This document shows, in pieces, positions 62,639 through 64,000 of a stretch of 64,000 bases of DNA (the first letter of the stretch is position 1; every line of letters begins with the position of its first letter). A program made the translations under genes and the position numbers. The notes under the pieces were generated by a model. That model had not been told where the DNA came from. It did not search any database and saw only the letters and a list, made by a program, of their open reading frames with translations. Location: contig NZ_QNQZ01000003.1 in NCBI RefSeq assembly GCF_003390935.1, positions 416,724 through 480,723 of the forward strand. The letters run 5' to 3'. Source of the stretch: Lewinella sp. IMCC34191 (lineage in GTDB: Bacteria; Bacteroidota; Bacteroidia; Chitinophagales; Saprospiraceae).

Positions 62639-63721
62639 CTACGGGTGAAACACATCCGCCAGGACCGCATTTTTGCCGATCAGCCGGTCCGGGAGGGGGC
62701 TGTCATAAACCACCAAGTGCATGCTGTCTTCCATGATGGCCATGCCCTCGGCTTTGTCCTTGCCGTATTCGCCTTGCCCGCCGTAGGTCACGTCGTAGAG
62801 CCGCTCGGCACCGTGACAAACGGACACCGCCTGCTCCGGGAAGCCGCCCCGGATACACCAAGCGCTGATGGTGCCGTCCAGGTCCATGGTCGGGCCGGCC
62901 AGGATGAGGACGTCACCGGTGCTGTCCTCAATATTGATCTCCCGGATGCCCATGCCCGCCAGCTGTACGAAGTGCTTGCGGTAGGGCTTATCGTTGTGGC
63001 CACGCCCATCCAGGTGCAGAAATTCCCCGTGCTCGTGCACGCCGAATTCCAGTACGATCGCCCAGCCGCCGATCACCGGGCCGCGCAGTCCGATGAAGAT
63101 GCGTTCCCGGTAAACGGCCAGCCCCTCGATGTCGAAGCCGTTATCCTTACACGGGATATCCATGAAGCGGCTGATGTGCGGATCGGTACTCAGCAGTTCG
63201 GTCAGGACCGTACTGTCCGACCCGCCCTCCAGTAGCATGGCGGTGTATTGCTCTCCGTCGATCTCGACTTTTTTCTTCGGCGTCCACTTCCCTTTTTTCT
63301 TGTCATACTTACAGGGTATGCGGCCCAGCGAGAAGCGGTTCTTATCCACCCCGATCGTATGGAGCTTCTCGGCCCCGGTCTCGTCGTCATCGTCTTCATC
63401 CGGCGTATTCCGCTTCAGCGACATACTCCCGGTGAACCACAGGTAGGGCTCCTCCCAGGCCAGCCCCTCGATGTCCATCTCCCCCTCCCCGCCGTCCGGC
63501 AAATCGAAAAAGTCCGCTAATTCATAGCTTTTATGCTTCGTGAATTCCCCGTCTTTCTCCAGCAGTCGCTCGATGGCCGAACTTTCGTCGTACGCCAGGA
63601 AGAGGGTACGGTCGGAGAGGACCGAAGTGGACAGCTCCCCACGTACATCCTCCAGGTTCTTTCGCTTCTTATCGAATACCAGTTTGACCTGACGGATGGG
63701 GGCCCGGCTTTTCATTTTCAT
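62639..63721 (-). CDS. DUF3616 domain protein
   Basis: 360 residues without a signal peptide. Features of DUF3616: VRGELSTSVLSDRTLFLAYDE, DIEGLAWEEPYLWFTGSMSLKRN (shortened), FDIEGLAVYRERIFIGLRGPV and the later DVLILAGPTMDLDGTISAWC. The repeated D-I-E-G-L-A segments suggest a propeller-like fold, seen also in esterase-like and phytase-like proteins, but no activity is assigned. A negatively charged stretch (DEDDDDETGAEK) lies near 110. It is alone on its strand; the 60-bp repeats follow its stop. ATG at 63721 (a second Met at the third codon is also possible). Confidence 0.85.
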   Translation of the reverse strand: MKMKSRAPIRQVKLVFDKKRKNLEDVRGELSTSVLSDRTLFLAYDESSAIERLLEKDGEFTKHKSYELADFFDLPDGGEGEMDIEGLAWEEPYLWFTGSMSLKRNTPDEDDDDETGAEKLHTIGVDKNRFSLGRIPCKYDKKKGKWTPKKKVEIDGEQYTAMLLEGGSDSTVLTELLSTDPHISRFMDIPCKDNGFDIEGLAVYRERIFIGLRGPVIGGWAIVLEFGVHEHGEFLHLDGRGHNDKPYRKHFVQLAGMGIREINIEDSTGDVLILAGPTMDLDGTISAWCIRGGFPEQAVSVCHGAERLYDVTYGGQGEYGKDKAEGMAIMEDSMHLVVYDSPLPDRLIGKNAVLADVFHP

Positions 63722-63924
63722 GATCGGAAAAGATTAGGTGAGGAAGGAAAAACAGTTTGTAAACCCGAATTTTGGGTGCCGGTGCACAGGTAAGACTATG
63801 CGTGGGGACTTACAGTTGCTGATACGACGACCAACTCACTCCTTCTACTGAGAGCCGTTTGCGGAAAAATATGGGGAGTGTTTACTGAACTGTGTCTGGG
63901 TTAAGAATTTTCTTTTGGCCCTAA

Positions 63925-63983
63925 GTCTTTTCTTTACCCGCCGGCCCTCAAAAGCGCAGCGGGCCGGTGGGTAAAGAAAAGAC
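63925..63983. repeat. Long inverted repeat (23-bp arms, 22 matches)
   Basis: Left arm 63925-63947 begins GTCTTTTCTTTACCCG and ends CCGGCCC; right arm 63961-63983 is its reverse complement with one mismatch; the loop is 13 nt (63948-63960). The loop and right arm contain AAGCGCAGCGGGCCGG, sharing AAGCGCAGCG with every unit of the 49-bp array. It is a very stable hairpin, about 200 bp upstream of the DUF3616 gene, but has no T-run after it. The rest of 63722-64000 shows no gene. Confidence 0.85.
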
Positions 63984-64000
63984 GTTTGCGGGCTACAGCA

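Noticed and set aside
1..64000. Mobile elements, prophage, restriction or defence systems
   Set aside because: No transposase, integrase, phage structural, methylase or nuclease-defence gene was seen; gene content and strand layout look like ordinary chromosome.
1..64000. tRNA and rRNA genes
   Set aside because: I looked for T-arm-like GTTCRANNC signals and paired acceptor stems in the gaps and found none convincing; a covariance-model search would be decisive.

Overview
The window looks like a chromosome segment of a marine or soil Bacteroidota bacterium, most likely of the Saprospiria / Lewinellaceae type. The reasons are a SusC/SusD pair with a hybrid two-component regulator, a type IX secretion component (PorQ) and a secreted protein with a type IX sorting tail, many lipoproteins and outer-membrane barrels, promoter -7 boxes of the Bacteroidota TAnnTTTG kind, scarce Shine-Dalgarno sequences and fairly high GC. 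The taxon is inferred from gene content; no 16S gene is present. I found no tRNA, rRNA, insertion sequence, prophage or CRISPR array.

Layout. 1-9606 is a polysaccharide utilisation locus: a cut-off GH43 lipoprotein, SusD, SusC and the divergent sensor-regulator. 9778-15027 has a metalloprotease/propeller/barrel fusion and a GH15 hydrolase, divergent from each other. 15028-15792 is a non-coding tandem-repeat zone with twelve 49-50 bp units. 15786-23186 carries an ABC exporter, a small secreted protein, Lon protease and two overlapping glycosyltransferases. 23404-28531 has a doubled SpoIIAA-like protein, NDH-2, a Tat-exported oxidoreductase, the aat-clpS N-degron pair and a peroxiredoxin. 28837-31543 is a two-gene signalling module: an RsbQ/KAI2-like hydrolase and a PAS/kinase/receiver/Hpt protein. 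31551-36916 has an HscA-like Hsp70, two tandem MacB-like permeases and a glycosyltransferase. 37025-46508 is mostly housekeeping and envelope genes (TsaC-like, HMG-CoA lyase, DUF4294, FKBP lipoprotein, MORN lipoprotein, PorQ, nucleotidyltransferase, CorC/GldE-like, MscS). 46582-54038 has an esterase, a CRY-DASH photolyase, a sulfatase-rhamnosidase fusion and an unknown secreted protein. 54222-59298 holds FtsK and a type IX cargo protein. 59619-62377 is an ECF sigma / anti-sigma / two-barrel operon. 62639-63721 is a DUF3616 protein, followed by a strong inverted repeat at the window end.

Functional themes are glycan capture and degradation (GH43, SusCD, HTCS, sulfatase-GH78, GH15), envelope and secretion (PorQ, sorting tail, barrels, MscS) and proteolysis (Lon, ClpS/Aat).

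The most unusual non-coding signal is a short GC-rich element, core TACCTGCGCTCCGCCGCC, found about nine times. Seven copies lie just upstream of, or at, the 5' end of a gene and read in that gene's direction; two lie in reverse inside genes, where both encode GGGAQE. The hydrolase/PAS-kinase pair is the most interesting protein system.
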